Assembly (NCBI GenBank): GCA_963791575.1
Contig: CAWBSY010000011.1
Span: 310,001 to 374,000, forward strand
Length of the DNA stretch: 64,000 nt
Origin: JAOAPG01 sp963791575
GTDB taxonomy: Bacteria > Acidobacteriota > Terriglobia > Terriglobales > Acidobacteriaceae
Direction of reading: 5' to 3'
In this document: in pieces, positions 1-8,904 of the stretch
Numbering within the stretch: the stretch's first letter is position 1
How the letters are laid out: each line of letters starts with the position of its first letter
Notes under the pieces: model-generated
Database searches by the model: none
The model's input: the letters and a program-made list of their open reading frames with translations, nothing else
What the model was told of the DNA's origin: nothing
Translations under genes and position numbers: made by a program

Positions 1-1110
1 GCACAAGAAATTACCGCTTTCCTGCGCCCAAACCCAACGTTGACTCTTTCGGCGGATGGAACTCAAATCGCTCCCGATAGAGGCATCTGGCGGCCATTTG
101 CGGGCACCTTTGAGTCTCCCAGCATTAGCTATCTGCACGAACGACAGCACAAACGGGAGTTACGACTTGAAAGCGCGAAAAAAGGGACTCTGATTGCCGA
201 ATCGAGTCATGCCGACGTTGAAAGAACTATGCTCTTCAACTTGCGTAGCGCATTTGTATCAACGCTGCAGGCGAAAGCGGTGCTCCAGCTCGCAAGAGAC
301 AATCTTGCTTATTATGACCGTCTGCTCGAGATCAGCAGAAATCGATTCAGCGCTGGGGACATTGCGCAGATTGATCTCGACCGGCTGGAATTGCAGCGGG
401 TCCAGTATGAATCGGATCTGCAGGCTGCGGAGGAGAACCTCGAAACCGCAAAGATCCAACTGCTCACGCTTTTAAATTCCCGAGATCCCTTAGATCAGTT
501 TGACGTGACCGGTCTGTTCGATTTCAACGACCAACTGATGCCGCGTGACGAGTTCCGCAAGATTGCGCTGGACACGCGGCCGGACTTGAAAGCGGCGGTG
601 CAAGCAGTGGACAAGGCCCAGACGGACCATAAGCTGGCGATTGCGAACGGCTCAACTGATCCAACTTTTAGCGCGTGGTATACACACAACTCGTCCAACA
701 ACAATCCGTTTGGGGTAAATACGCTTGGTGTGAGCGTCAGCATTCCGCTGCGGGTCTTCGATCGAAACCAGGGAGAGAAGTTGCGCACGCAACTAGATAT
801 CACGCGCAATGAGAGATTGCGCGAGGCTGCGGAGGCAACAGTGCTGAGTGACGTAGATTCCAGCTACGCCACGCTCGAAAGTGATCTGATTTTGCTTCGT
901 CCCTACAAAGCCAAGTATCTGCAGCAGTCTGTCCGGGTGCGCGACACGATTTCGTTTTCTTATCAACACGGCGGGACCTCATTGCTGGATTTTCTGAACG
1001 CACAGGCGGAGTACCGCAGCGTGCAGTTGAATTACGTGAACTTGGTCGGCTCTTACTTGACGGCTGCAGCCCAATTGAATCTGTCCGTAGGCAGGGAGGT
1101 AATCCCATGA
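1..1110 (+). CDS. TolC/CzcC-type outer-membrane efflux protein, 5' end missing
   Basis: Outer-membrane channel of a tripartite metal efflux pump. The reading frame is open from base 1 and the first ATG (base 40) lies inside the conserved region, so the true start is upstream of the window. The protein is rich in long amphipathic helices with alternating Leu/Gln/Glu, e.g. AAEENLETAKIQLLTLLNSR. This is the pattern of an OEP (outer membrane efflux protein) repeat, and a second such half follows after residue 200. The stop overlaps the ATG of the adaptor gene by 4 bases (ATGA), so the two are translationally coupled. Because the next two genes are a CzcB-like adaptor and a CzcA-like pump, the role is inferred to be CzcC/CusC-like. 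The ion cannot be told from this gene. Confidence 0.9.
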   Translation, partial: AQEITAFLRPNPTLTLSADGTQIAPDRGIWRPFAGTFESPSISYLHERQHKRELRLESAKKGTLIAESSHADVERTMLFNLRSAFVSTLQAKAVLQLARDNLAYYDRLLEISRNRFSAGDIAQIDLDRLELQRVQYESDLQAAEENLETAKIQLLTLLNSRDPLDQFDVTGLFDFNDQLMPRDEFRKIALDTRPDLKAAVQAVDKAQTDHKLAIANGSTDPTFSAWYTHNSSNNNPFGVNTLGVSVSIPLRVFDRNQGEKLRTQLDITRNERLREAAEATVLSDVDSSYATLESDLILLRPYKAKYLQQSVRVRDTISFSYQHGGTSLLDFLNAQAEYRSVQLNYVNLVGSYLTAAAQLNLSVGREVIP

Positions 1111-2255
1111 ACGGTATGCAAAACAAGAATATTCGATGTTATGCGCCTCTAGTCACATGTCTGTTGGTGATACTGGCCGCGACCTCCTGCTCAAAAGAAA
1201 CAAAAGCTGCGCCGACGAAGGCAGAGGTAACGTTGGAGCCTGGCGTCTACACCGTGGACAATCCAGACGTTTTCAAGTTGGCGAAAGTAGAAACTCGTCA
1301 ACTGCCGAACATACTGAATGCTAATGGCGTGGTGACGCCCGATGTGAATCGCACCATTCATGTGACGTCGCAAGGCTCGGGAAGGGTTGTCGATTTAAAA
1401 GTACGGTTGGGTGACTATGTAAAGAAAGGTCAGGTACTGCTTTCGATTTACAGTTCCGATTTGGCGGGTGCGTTCTCGGATTACCAGAAGGCCGTCGCAG
1501 ATGAGCGGCTGGCAAAGAAAGCTCTGGATCGAGCACAGCTGCTCTATTCGCATGGCGCGATCGCTTCCAAAGATTTGGAAGTCGCTGACGATGCCGAAGA
1601 AAAGGCACAAGTCGACGTTCGCAACACAACAGACCATGTGCGACTACTTGGCGGTGATCCCGCTCATCCGAGTTCGCTGATTGAACTGCATGCGCCGACT
1701 TCGGGAACAATCGTTGAACAAAACGTCGCTGGATCCGAAGGGGTGAAGAGTTTAGACAATAGTCCAAACTTATTCACGATCGCCGATCTATCGCAAGTCT
1801 GGGTGCTCGCGGACGTCTACGAAAATGATCTCGGTGACGTACACGTCGGAGATCCTGCGGAGATTCGCCTGAACGCTTACCGTGACAAGGTTTATCACGG
1901 GATGATTAGCGACATTTCCCGCGTGCTTGATCCGAACTTGCGCTCGGCGAAGGTGCGGATCGTGCTGTCAAATCCAGATGGCTCTTTACGCCCGGGAATG
2001 TATACGGTTTCGACTTTCCGCTCCCGCAAGTTATACGACCGGCTCGTTGTCCCAAGCACGGCCATCATGCGCCTGCAAGATAAGGATTGGCTGTTCCGCA
2101 AGGAAGGGCCCAACCAATTCCGCCGCATCGAGGTGCACTCTTCAGGAGAAACCTCGGACGGAATGCAAGAAATTCAGGACGGGGTCAGTCCCGGTCAAGA
2201 AGTTGTGGCGAATGCGCTTGATTTCTCATCGACTGTCGCAGGACAGGGCAAATGA
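1107..2255 (+). CDS. RND efflux periplasmic adaptor (CzcB-like lipoprotein)
   Basis: Membrane-fusion protein joining the inner-membrane RND pump to the outer-membrane channel. The N-terminus has a hydrophobic signal ending in a lipobox-like ATSC at Cys28, so it is probably a lipoprotein. Residues about 75-125 carry a lipoyl-like half motif (GRVVDLKVRLGDYVKKGQVL), then an alpha-helical hairpin (about 125-175), the second lipoyl half near 195-205, and a beta-barrel domain (QVWVLADVYENDL...) to the C-terminus. The length of 382 residues is normal for the CzcB/CusB family. Start and stop both overlap neighbouring genes by 4 bases, placing it in the middle of a tight three-gene operon. No His-rich metal-binding N-terminus is seen. 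Confidence 0.9.
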   Translation: MNGMQNKNIRCYAPLVTCLLVILAATSCSKETKAAPTKAEVTLEPGVYTVDNPDVFKLAKVETRQLPNILNANGVVTPDVNRTIHVTSQGSGRVVDLKVRLGDYVKKGQVLLSIYSSDLAGAFSDYQKAVADERLAKKALDRAQLLYSHGAIASKDLEVADDAEEKAQVDVRNTTDHVRLLGGDPAHPSSLIELHAPTSGTIVEQNVAGSEGVKSLDNSPNLFTIADLSQVWVLADVYENDLGDVHVGDPAEIRLNAYRDKVYHGMISDISRVLDPNLRSAKVRIVLSNPDGSLRPGMYTVSTFRSRKLYDRLVVPSTAIMRLQDKDWLFRKEGPNQFRRIEVHSSGETSDGMQEIQDGVSPGQEVVANALDFSSTVAGQGK

Positions 2256-5200
2256 TTCGATACCTCATCGATTTTGCTCTGCGCAATCGAATTCTGGTGC
2301 TGAGTCTCTCAGTACTGTTATTCGTGTGGGGAATCGTATCTTTTCACAACTTACCTATTGAGGCCTATCCCGACGTTGCAGACACGTATACGCAGATCAT
2401 CACGCAATGGCCGGGACACGCAGCGGAGGAGGTTGAGCAACAGATAACGGTTCCCCTCGAAGTGCAGTTGAATGGCGTCGCTCATATGACGCATCTGCGA
2501 TCGACTTCACTCGCGGGACTGTCCGTCATCACTATCATTTATGACGACGAGATCACTACGTTCAATGCTCGCACGGAAGTAGTCGATCGTCTCCAGCAAG
2601 TCACTTTGCCCCAAGGAGTGAATCCGGGGCTCGGGCCAGACTATAGTCCGACCGGGCAGATCATGTTCTACACGCTCCAGAGCAATAACCCGAAGTACGA
2701 CGTCATGGAGCTGAAGACTGTGAACGACTGGTTTGTTGTCAACCAGCTGAAGTCAGTTCCGAACGTCGTGGATGTAAATCCATTTGGCGGGCCGACACGC
2801 GAATATCAGGTGCAGCTTGATCCCCGAAAACTTGTTGCTTACGGACTCTCACTGAGTCAGGTTGAACAGGCGCTCGCCGCAAATAATACGAACGCCGGCG
2901 GAGGATTCATTGAACGCGGCGAGCAGGCGTTAAACGTGCGTGCAGTTGGCTTGATGCAGACGACTGATGATGTAGGCGCGACAGTAGTCAAAGTTGTGAG
3001 CGGAACTCCAGTGCGTGTGCGCGATCTGGGCGTTGTAGCCCAAGCACCCAAGGTGCGTCTCGGCCAACTCGGCAAGACGATTCGCACTGAAGATGGCACT
3101 ATCGTAAATAACGATGATGTAGTCGAAGGAATCGTTCTGCTTCGCAAAGGAGCTGAAGCCGATACCACCCTCGATGCCCTTCATGAAAAAATCAAACAGC
3201 TGAACAACGGCCTTTTACCAAGAGGCGTCAAGCTAGTTCCTCATCTCGATCGCAGCGATCTCGTACATTACACGACTCATACCGTGCTGCGGAATCTTAC
3301 CGACGGCGTGATTCTTGTCACTCTCATTCTGTTTTTATTTTTGGGAAATGTCCGCAGTGCGCTTATTGTCACTATCACTATTCCCTTCTCTCTTCTTTTT
3401 GCTGCCATCCTGCTCGATCTGCGTCACATCCCGGCAAACTTGCTTTCGCTCGGCGCTCTCGATTTCGGGATGGTCGTGGACGGCTCCGTTGTAATGGTCG
3501 AGAACATTCTGCGGCACTCAGAGTTAGGCCGTGGCAAAAAGACTTTTGCGCAAATGGTTGCAACAGCCGCACATGAAGTTCAGAGGCCGGTCTTCTTCGC
3601 GCGCATCATTATCATTGCTTCCTATCTGCCAATATTCACATTGCAGCGCGTTGAAGGACGACTGTTCCGTCCAATGGCCTGGACGGTGGCATTTGCATTG
3701 TTAGGCGCTTTGATATTCGCTCTGCTCATTGCACCGGTGCTCTGCACCCTGCTATTTAAAGATGAAATCACAGAATGGAAAAACCCGGTTCTTCACTTCC
3801 TGCAGGAGCGTTACACGCGAACGCTGGATTGGTGCTTCGATCATCTAAAGCTCACCTTAGGGCTGGGCGTTGTCGCGCTTGCGATTATGTTGGGAATCGC
3901 GTTCAGCGGCATTGTCGGATCGGAATTCCTGCCGCACCTGGACGAAGGTGCGGTCTGGGTTCGGGGAACGCTTGCGCCCAGCACCGGTCCTTCCTCGAGC
4001 CTTGCGCTGTCGAATGCGGTGCGACGCAAACTGGCGAGTTTTCCCGAAGTTACGCAAGTTGTGAGTCAGTTAGGCAGACCTGATGATGGCAGCGATGCTA
4101 GCGGATTCTATAACACTGAATTCTTTGTTGACCTTCTCCCTCGCTCGAAATGGCGTGATCAATACAAAACCAAAGACCAATTGATTGCCGCTATGGACAA
4201 AGAGCTAAGCGAGTTTCCTGGTGTCGACTGGAACTTCTCGCAGCCAATCTCGGACAATGTCGAGGAGGCCATCAGCGGCGTAAAAGGCGAGCTCGCGGTG
4301 AAGCTCTTCGGAAGCAATCTTAAAACGCTCGAAGCCAAAGCTCAGGCAATTCAGGACGTCATGGGCAAGATTGCAGGCGTCGCGGATTTAGGAACGTTCC
4401 AGGTTCGCGGTCAGCCCAACGTTAATCTGGTAGTGGATCGAGCTGCGGCAGATCGTTTCGGAATCAATGTCAGCGATGTTCAAGATGCGATAGAGACTGC
4501 CGTGGGTGGAAAAGCTGTGAGCCAGATATTAATTGGCGAACAGCGTTATGACCTGACAGTCCGTTATCAGGAACCGTTTCGTAAGACAGTCGAGGAGATC
4601 GCGAACATCCGGATTCTCGCGTCCTCAGGCGAACGGGTATCCCTCGGACAATTGTGTGAAATCAAATTAGAAGATGGGGCGTCGACCATCTATCGCGAAG
4701 GTAATTCCCGCTACATCGCAATCAAGTACAGCGTGCGGGGACGCGATTTGGGCAGCACGGTTCGCGACGCAATTGAGCAGGTGCGGCAGAAGGTGCCACT
4801 ACCCGAGGGCTACCATCTCGATTGGACCGGAGAATACGAAAGTCAGCAGCGCGCAAATCGGCGGCTGGCAATTGTTGTGCCGATTACGCTCTTACTGATG
4901 TCGTTCATCCTGTATTCCGCGTTCGATTCATGGAAGTGGGTTGGTCTTATTTTGGCAGTGGTTTCACTTTCTCCTTTGGGTGGCCTTTTAAGTTTGCTGC
5001 TGACCCATACCCACTTTTCGGTTTCGTCGGGTCTAGGATTTCTGGCATTGATCGGCGTCTCCGTCGAAATCGGGGTAATCATGGTGGAGTACATCAATCA
5101 GCTCCGCACTCGTGGAATGAGTCCTCGTGAGGCTGCGCGTGAGGGAGCCGCGCTCAGGCTACGGCCGATCATGATGACAATGCTTGTAGCGACGCTCGGT

Positions 5201-5401
5201 CTGTTGCCGGCGGCTCTGTCTCATGACATTGGATCAGATTCGCAAAGGCCGTTCGCTATCGTGATCGTGGGCGGCTTAATTATCGAGCTCTTTATTAGTA
5301 TCGTATTGCTGCCATCGTTGTATGTCTTCTGGGCGCGGCCCGGGGACAAGCTTCCACCTCCTGAGTTGGGATTCACGGAAGAAGGCGAGCACGTAGACTA
5401 A
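2252..5401 (+). CDS. Heavy-metal efflux RND pump (CzcA/CusA family)
   Basis: Inner-membrane proton-driven transporter that exports divalent or monovalent metal ions through the adaptor and outer-membrane channel. The length of 1049 residues is typical for HME-RND pumps. TM1 is at residues 11-30, followed by a large periplasmic loop, then a membrane block around residues 335-500, a second periplasmic loop and a C-terminal membrane block (about 870-1030). The TM4 motif LDFGMVVDGSVVMVEN, near residues 400-416, has the two Asp and one Glu of the CzcA type (Co/Zn/Cd/Ni) rather than the Cus Cu/Ag type. I therefore infer divalent-cation export. The gene overlaps the adaptor by 4 bases and is the last gene of the operon. 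No metal-responsive regulator is seen downstream. Confidence 0.93.
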   Translation: MIRYLIDFALRNRILVLSLSVLLFVWGIVSFHNLPIEAYPDVADTYTQIITQWPGHAAEEVEQQITVPLEVQLNGVAHMTHLRSTSLAGLSVITIIYDDEITTFNARTEVVDRLQQVTLPQGVNPGLGPDYSPTGQIMFYTLQSNNPKYDVMELKTVNDWFVVNQLKSVPNVVDVNPFGGPTREYQVQLDPRKLVAYGLSLSQVEQALAANNTNAGGGFIERGEQALNVRAVGLMQTTDDVGATVVKVVSGTPVRVRDLGVVAQAPKVRLGQLGKTIRTEDGTIVNNDDVVEGIVLLRKGAEADTTLDALHEKIKQLNNGLLPRGVKLVPHLDRSDLVHYTTHTVLRNLTDGVILVTLILFLFLGNVRSALIVTITIPFSLLFAAILLDLRHIPANLLSLGALDFGMVVDGSVVMVENILRHSELGRGKKTFAQMVATAAHEVQRPVFFARIIIIASYLPIFTLQRVEGRLFRPMAWTVAFALLGALIFALLIAPVLCTLLFKDEITEWKNPVLHFLQERYTRTLDWCFDHLKLTLGLGVVALAIMLGIAFSGIVGSEFLPHLDEGAVWVRGTLAPSTGPSSSLALSNAVRRKLASFPEVTQVVSQLGRPDDGSDASGFYNTEFFVDLLPRSKWRDQYKTKDQLIAAMDKELSEFPGVDWNFSQPISDNVEEAISGVKGELAVKLFGSNLKTLEAKAQAIQDVMGKIAGVADLGTFQVRGQPNVNLVVDRAAADRFGINVSDVQDAIETAVGGKAVSQILIGEQRYDLTVRYQEPFRKTVEEIANIRILASSGERVSLGQLCEIKLEDGASTIYREGNSRYIAIKYSVRGRDLGSTVRDAIEQVRQKVPLPEGYHLDWTGEYESQQRANRRLAIVVPITLLLMSFILYSAFDSWKWVGLILAVVSLSPLGGLLSLLLTHTHFSVSSGLGFLALIGVSVEIGVIMVEYINQLRTRGMSPREAAREGAALRLRPIMMTMLVATLGLLPAALSHDIGSDSQRPFAIVIVGGLIIELFISIVLLPSLYVFWARPGDKLPPPELGFTEEGEHVD

Positions 5402-5515
5402 CCCCATACAAATCTTTGTTACTCCAAACGCGAGCGAGTAATTTTGCATCGGAGTGTCTGAGATCGACGATGGAATTCAAACCATCGCTGATCAAAGACG
5501 CACGATCTGCTCGCA

Positions 5516-7382
5516 ATGAATATCGCTGACCTACTTTTTGGACGTCCTCTCGCCACCGAAGAAGAAAAAGCCGAACGAATTGGTCCTATTGAAGGCGTTC
5601 CGATTTTTGGACTTGATGCCCTGAGTTCAGCCGCGTACGGTCCTGAAGCGGCGCTGACGCTCTTGATCCCGCTCGGAATGGCCGGCGTTATTTATATCCG
5701 GCCTATCAGTATTGCGATCGTTATTCTTCTCGCAATTGTTTACTTTTCTTACCGGCAAACAATTGAGGCTTACCCCCAAGGCGGCGGGTCTTACACAGTG
5801 GCAACTGAAAATCTTGGAGTTTGGCCGGGGCTCCTCGCAGCCGCCTCTCTGATGGTCGATTACATTTTGACTGCGGCAGTCGGCATTTCGGCCGGAGTGG
5901 GCGCACTCGTTTCCGCCGTGCCTTCGCTTCAAGACCACACCTTGGGTATTTGCCTGGGGATCTTAATCCTTATCACGATCGTAAATCTTCGCGGAATTCG
6001 AGAAACCGGCGGGCTATTTATGATCCCCACTTACTTATTCATTGCCTGTTTGCTAGGAATGATTGGGATTGGTGTCTTCAAAGCAATCACGGCAGGAGGA
6101 CATCCGGTGCCCGTGGTTCCTCCTCCGAAACTCACGTCCGCCACCGAAGCGATCACTGCATGGCTCTTGCTGCGAGCGTTTTCTAGTGGATGCACGGCCA
6201 TGACTGGCGTCGAAGCAGTAAGCAACGGAGTGATGGCGTTCAAAGAGCCCACCACGAAATACGCACGGTTGACGCTTACGATCATCATCGCAATTCTGAT
6301 GGTGATGCTGCTCGGGATCGCTTACCTTTGTCCTGCGTACGGAGTTGCCGCAACTCCGCCAGGACAGCCGGGCTATGAGAGCGTCCTATCCCAACTGTTG
6401 GGAGCGATTATAGGAAAGCATACTTACTATTACGTAAGCATCGCCTCCATTCTAGTTGTGCTCTCGCTTTCAGCTAATACTGCATTCGCCGATTTCCCGC
6501 GTTTATGTCGCGCTATTGCCCACAACGGTTACTTGCCTTATAGCCTCACGTTGCGGGGACGTCGCTCTGGTTTTCGTGCAAGGCATCTACGCTCTGGCAA
6601 TTTTGGCCGGAATCCTGCTTATTATTTTCGGCGGAATTACTGACCACTTGATACCGCTTTTTGCGGTTGGAGCGTTTACAGCATTCACCCTCTCCCAAGC
6701 GGGCATGGTGATGCATTGGAAGAAAGTGCGCGGCCCTGGTTCCGGAAAAAGCATGTTTATCAATGGACTGGGAGCAGTCGCCACAGGCATCACCACGCTC
6801 ATCGTCTTGCTCACGAAGTTCACTGAGGGTGCCTGGATTACTCTCGTTCTGATTCCTGGCTTGATCTTACTAATGCGCAGCGTCCACCGGCACTATGTTC
6901 GAGTGGCAGAAGCGACGCGGAACGATTCCCCGGTAGATCCTGAAAACCTCTGCCCACCTATTGCATTGATTCCCATCGAACGCTGGAATCTGATATCCGC
7001 AAAAGCGATTCGGTTTGCATGGAATCTCTCGCCCGAGATCCGAGTTCTTCATATCGAATGCGAGACAACGGCGGAGCTGCAAAACAACTGGGAAAGATTA
7101 GTGGCATCACCAGCCCGAAAAGCAAATCTTCCGGTTCCCGAACTGGTGATCCTCAAGTCGCCTTATCGTTTTGTGGTGAAACCAATTGTGGAGTATGCGT
7201 TGAATCTGGAAAAGGAAAAGCCCGATGAACACATCGCCGTCCTCATTCCTGAACTGGTTGAGAGGCGCTGGTACTATTTATTACTCCATAACAATCGATC
7301 TTCCGCGTTGAAGGCATTGCTCTATTTCAAAGGTAATCAGCGAATCACCGTCATCAACATTCCGTGGTACTTCAATGAGTAA
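5516..7382 (+). CDS. APC-superfamily amino acid permease, one frameshift
   Basis: Integral membrane amino-acid/polyamine-type transporter with many hydrophobic segments and a hydrophilic cytoplasmic tail from about residue 480. The N-terminal half (5516-6643) shows the family start GPIEGVPIFGLDALSSAAYG and the conserved TNLRG-like segment TIVNLRGIRETGG. The frame then breaks, and the rest (QGIYALAILAGILLIIFGG onward) continues in another frame to 7382. Dropping one base near 6566 (around gctctgg) joins RGRR to LVFVQGIYALA, and the total then fits about 622 residues, a normal length. The break is therefore a +1 indel, most simply a sequence error. The gene stands alone, and its substrate cannot be assigned. 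Confidence 0.8.
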
Positions 7383-7497
7383 CTCCAAATATCTGGAAGT
7401 TTGAAGAATTTTATGCCGCCAAGTAGTCTGAAATAATTCCATTCCACAGAACTTTACAGTGATTTAACAATAATTTACTCGGAGTGGTGACCAAGGC

Positions 7498-8847
7498 ATG
7501 ATCGAATGTCTTAGATGGACCCTATGGTATTCGGCTAGAAGTCTATCCCTCATAGCTTACAAACTCGTGACTCTCAGAAGACAAATTATCGCAGGGAAGG
7601 CTTTTGCTACGGTTACTCCGTCACTTTGGCCCATTCTCGTCAGCATTCTTCTTGTCTCGGTAAGTTTCGCGAATCTTTGGCAGCCCCAACAAACCGCTCC
7701 ATCAAGTTCCACGGTGAGACCGGTCGGTGTCATCAAGTCGGTCAATGGCAATTCGGTCATTCTTACAACCGACTCCGGATCCGAAATCACCATCTTGTTG
7801 CAGGATTCGACTCGCCTCCTGCGTACTGCTCCGGGCCAGAAAGATCTTAGCGGTGCAACTGCGATAAAGCCGCAGGATTTACAAGCCGGCGACCGGATGC
7901 TGGTGCGCGGAGCAAACTCCGATGATGGCAAATCGGTGCTGGCTTCTTCGGCCATCATCGTCAGTCGTACAGATCTTGCTCAGAAACAACAGCATGATCG
8001 CGAAGATTGGCAAAAGCGCGGGGTTGGCGGATTGGTTCAGTCAGTGGATCTTAAATCCGCTGACCCTGGCACAGGAAAAATTACTATCTCCCTGACATCT
8101 TTCTCTGGCTCGAAAACCATCGCGATTCAAACTTCAAAGACGACTATCGTGCGAAGATACGCCCCGGATTCGGTCAAGTTCGACGACGCGAAGCCTGGCA
8201 CGCTCGACCAGATCAAAGCAGGAGATCAGCTTCGTGCACGCGGTACGCGGAATGCCGATGGAACCGAACTAGCTGCCGAGGAAATCGTTTCGGGTTCGTT
8301 TCGCAGTATTGCGGGAACAATCGATTCCGCTGACGTTGTTAAAAATACAATCAGAGTTACAGATTTACTGAATAAGAAGCCGATCACGGTAAAACTTAGC
8401 GGAGATTCGCAACTTCGGAAGCTACCGCCTTTTGTAGCCCAACGGTTAGCGAGGCGGTTGAAAGGTGGCGCTTCTGAAGGTGATTCCGAAGGCGCTTCGG
8501 CTAACGGCGGGCCTCCAGCGAGCGCGGGACCTCCGCCTCGCGACAACGCCGGACGGCCGAGAAGCTTTGGTGGAGGAGAGTCGCAGCCTGGCGGAGAAAC
8601 TCATTCCGGCCCGCCGGACTTTCAGCAGATGCTCAACCGCATGCCGATCGTGAAGCTGAGTGATCTAAATAAAGGCGACACCGTGATGATTGTGGCTACT
8701 GAAGGAACTGCGAGCACAGATCCCACGATCATCACATTATTGACGGGAGTGGACGCGATTCTTTCTGCATCCCCCGCTGGTCGTGCCGCTTCCATTTTGT
8801 CGCCGTGGAATTTGGGATCGTCCGGCATGGATGCTGGCACGCCGTAG
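7498..8847 (+). CDS. Secreted DUF5666-repeat protein
   Basis: Exported protein of unknown function, 449 residues. A hydrophobic segment (WPILVSILLVSVSFANLW, about residues 43-60) acts as signal or anchor. It is followed by repeated small beta domains of the DUF5666 type: PVGVIKSVNGNSVILTT, a GGLVQSVD... unit and a SIAGTIDSADVVKNTIRVT unit, each ending in a statement such as QAGDRMLVRG or KAGDQLRARG. Residues about 320-370 are a Gly/Pro/Ser-rich low-complexity stretch. The ATG start has a GGAG about 13 bases upstream, and an in-frame GTG at 7567 is an alternative closer to the signal. The TonB receptor begins 57 bases downstream, so the two are probably co-transcribed. Function is unknown. Confidence 0.75.
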   Translation: MIECLRWTLWYSARSLSLIAYKLVTLRRQIIAGKAFATVTPSLWPILVSILLVSVSFANLWQPQQTAPSSSTVRPVGVIKSVNGNSVILTTDSGSEITILLQDSTRLLRTAPGQKDLSGATAIKPQDLQAGDRMLVRGANSDDGKSVLASSAIIVSRTDLAQKQQHDREDWQKRGVGGLVQSVDLKSADPGTGKITISLTSFSGSKTIAIQTSKTTIVRRYAPDSVKFDDAKPGTLDQIKAGDQLRARGTRNADGTELAAEEIVSGSFRSIAGTIDSADVVKNTIRVTDLLNKKPITVKLSGDSQLRKLPPFVAQRLARRLKGGASEGDSEGASANGGPPASAGPPPRDNAGRPRSFGGGESQPGGETHSGPPDFQQMLNRMPIVKLSDLNKGDTVMIVATEGTASTDPTIITLLTGVDAILSASPAGRAASILSPWNLGSSGMDAGTP

Positions 8848-8904
8848 TGCAAATTCTCGCCCCAGTGGCGACCCAGTTAGATCATTTATCTTCAGGGAGA
8901 GTGA